Source: an uncultured Eubacteriales bacterium (GTDB lineage: Bacteria; Bacillota; Clostridia; Oscillospirales; Oscillospiraceae). Taken from it: DNA of 6,609 nucleotides. The notes under the pieces are model-generated. The model was not told where the DNA came from. It saw only the letters and a list, made by a program, of their open reading frames with translations, and made no database searches. Shown piece by piece: positions 5,612 through 6,609 of this stretch (its first letter is position 1; the number at the start of each line of letters is the position of its first letter). The stretch covers positions 1 through 6,609 of the forward strand of contig URCB01000085.1 of NCBI GenBank assembly GCA_900546255.1. The letters are read 5' to 3'. Position numbers and translations under genes: made by a program.

Positions 5612-6546
5612 TGGTCAAAATTCAAGTTATACTGCTCCGCCAGGACCCCGTCGAAGTAAATGCACACCTCTGCCGTCCCAGAGCCCTGAACGCTGGTGTA
5701 AATGGTTCCCTGGGCGGTATTCACCGGGGTGTTGTAGACCTCCTCCCCGTCCACGGTAATGCGGACGGTGACGCTGTCCCGCCCGTCATCCGGCAGGGTG
5801 ACGCTGATGGTCTTCGTGTGGACGGGCGGGTCGGTCGACGCGGGGCCCAAGCTCACTTGGAGGATGATTCCGGTTCCCTCATCCACCTCGGTGTTGGCGG
5901 CGATGCTCTGGTAGATCACCTGGCCGGCGGGGTAGTTGCTGTTGACCTCTGTGACGCTGGAGATCGTCAGCCCTGCGCTCTCCGCAATTTGGCGGGCGTT
6001 TTCCAGGGTGGTGCCGGTGAGAGTGGGGACGGTGACCTTCTTGGTCTCTGGCCCGCTGCTGATGACCAGCTTCACGGTGTCCCCGGGGCTCACCTGCTCT
6101 CCGGCGGCAGGATCGCTGGAAATCACGTGCCCCTCCTCCACCTCGTCCGAGGCCTCTCTGGTGGGGGTGTCCACCTTCAAGTCCATCTGCTGCAGACGGG
6201 TGACGGCGGTCTCATAGGTGTCGCCCACCACGTTGATCATCTCCACCGTGTCCTGCCCGGAGCTGACCACCACGTTGATGGTGATGGTCCCCTCCCCGGC
6301 GGTCACCTCTGTCCCCGCCACGGGGTCTTGGGAGATGATCTGCCCTTCCTCGTATTCATCGCTGGCTTGGCGGGATTGCTCCACCACGTTGAAATGTTCT
6401 AAGACGTCCCCATCTTGGAGCACATCCGAAATGTTCTGCCCCAGGAGATTGGGCACCCGAAGGGTGTTTTCATCCTGCCGGAACATGTCACTAAAGAAGG
6501 TGACCCACAGGAAAATCCCTACCCCCACCAGGAAAACGACCACCAC
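5608..6546 (-). CDS. Membrane-anchored triple-PASTA protein, C-terminal half of a PrkC-type Ser/Thr kinase
   Basis: The frame encodes one membrane helix (about residues 1-19), then three PASTA domains outside the cell (about 29-96, 99-166 and 169-235) with the repeated EEGQIISQDPVAG / EEGHVISSDPAAG pattern, then a beta-rich C-terminal domain (about 243-312) that I associate with clostridial PrkC proteins. PASTA domains bind muropeptides and in PrkC/Stk1 kinases sense cell-wall fragments. No kinase domain is joined: an in-frame TAG at 6577-6579 interrupts the frame 30 bases before the GTG used here as start (6544-6546). Codons between TAG and GTG (DQKQKLIIPI) read as a natural basic membrane-proximal segment, so the original protein clearly continued upstream. 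The GTG has no convincing Shine-Dalgarno sequence and the start is weakly supported. The stop overlaps rsgA by four bases. It is either a split kinase, a broken one or a sequencing error; PASTA content is certain, expression as a separate protein is not. Confidence 0.82.
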   Translation of the reverse strand: MVVVFLVGVGIFLWVTFFSDMFRQDENTLRVPNLLGQNISDVLQDGDVLEHFNVVEQSRQASDEYEEGQIISQDPVAGTEVTAGEGTITINVVVSSGQDTVEMINVVGDTYETAVTRLQQMDLKVDTPTREASDEVEEGHVISSDPAAGEQVSPGDTVKLVISSGPETKKVTVPTLTGTTLENARQIAESAGLTISSVTEVNSNYPAGQVIYQSIAANTEVDEGTGIILQVSLGPASTDPPVHTKTISVTLPDDGRDSVTVRITVDGEEVYNTPVNTAQGTIYTSVQGSGTAEVCIYFDGVLAEQYNLNFDQ

Positions 6547-6576
6547 AATGGGGATGATGAGTTTCTGCTTCTGGTC

Positions 6577-6600
6577 CTAGTCCTCCTCATAGTCCTCCTC
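6577..6600 (-). repeat. Two tandem 12-bp copies, the second ending in the amber codon
   Basis: On the minus strand GAGGAGGACTAT (6600-6589) is followed at once by GAGGAGGACTAG (6588-6577). The copies differ only in the last base, which turns Tyr (TAT) into a stop (TAG). The repeat encodes EEDY then EED-stop. Confidence 0.9.
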
Positions 6601-6609
6601 CGGCGGGCG
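6577..6609 (-). CDS. C-terminal tail of an upstream frame, probably the PrkC kinase part (5' end outside window)
   Basis: Ten codons (RPPEEDYEED) and a TAG, in the same frame as the PASTA protein. The acidic composition suits the flexible linker between the kinase domain and the membrane helix in PrkC-type kinases, and the expected gene upstream of a PASTA segment and rsgA is that kinase. No catalytic sequence lies within the window, so the identity is inferred from position only. Another upstream gene that happens to end here in frame is possible but less likely. Confidence 0.4.
   Translation of the reverse strand, partial: RPPEEDYEED

Noticed and set aside
4679..5659. Long plus-strand frame opposite rsgA
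   Set aside because: Antisense shadow of a certain RsgA with all GTPase motifs intact; no ribosome binding site or recognisable protein.
5599..6402. Plus-strand frame opposite the PASTA gene
   Set aside because: His/Gly/Val-rich shadow translation with no family resemblance; the opposite strand carries three clear PASTA repeats.
1..6609. CRISPR arrays, tRNA or rRNA genes, riboswitches
   Set aside because: No regularly spaced direct repeats, no tRNA-like cloverleaf or rRNA signature, and no intergenic gap long enough for a typical riboswitch was seen.

Overview
The window fits a high-GC, spore-forming Firmicute of the class Clostridia, probably an Oscillospiraceae-type gut organism. The grounds are a PPi-type phosphofructokinase, a PASTA protein with clostridial architecture, a SPOCS (DUF3794)/LysM spore morphogenetic protein, a SpoVM-like peptide and strong AAAGGAGG ribosome binding sites. 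The genus cannot be named from this sequence alone.

Layout. Bases 2-931 (+) hold the C-terminal three quarters of a pyrophosphate-type 6-phosphofructokinase. It ends at a strong bidirectional terminator (948-996). Facing it on the minus strand is a two-gene cassette: an ECF-type sigma factor (2766-2209) and, overlapping it by four bases, a single-pass membrane protein that is probably its anti-sigma factor (2212-1064). This cassette is visibly poorer in GC than its neighbours, and a second strong hairpin (2921-2961) bounds it on the other side.

The rest of the window is a minus-strand cluster, read from right to left. It starts with the extreme C-terminal tail of an upstream reading frame (6609-6577, probably a PrkC-type Ser/Thr kinase). 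This tail is cut by an in-frame TAG from the membrane anchor and three PASTA domains that follow (6546-5608). Then come rsgA (5611-4715, overlapping the PASTA gene by four bases), a classical terminator (4654-4698), a 22-codon spoVM gene (4628-4560) and a SPOCS/LysM protein resembling SipL (4486-2963).

How the genes fit together. The order prkC - rsgA - spoVM matches the Bacillus subtilis order prkC-cpgA-rpe-thiN-spoVM, without rpe and thiN. SpoVM is the peptide that anchors SpoIVA, the spore-coat basement ATPase, to the forespore membrane. SipL is the clostridial partner that binds SpoIVA through its LysM domain. The right half therefore combines a cell-wall-sensing kinase, a ribosome-assembly GTPase and two proteins that act on either side of SpoIVA in spore envelope assembly. 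The items most worth a second look are the tiny spoVM gene, its adjacency to sipL, and the amber codon that splits the PASTA kinase.
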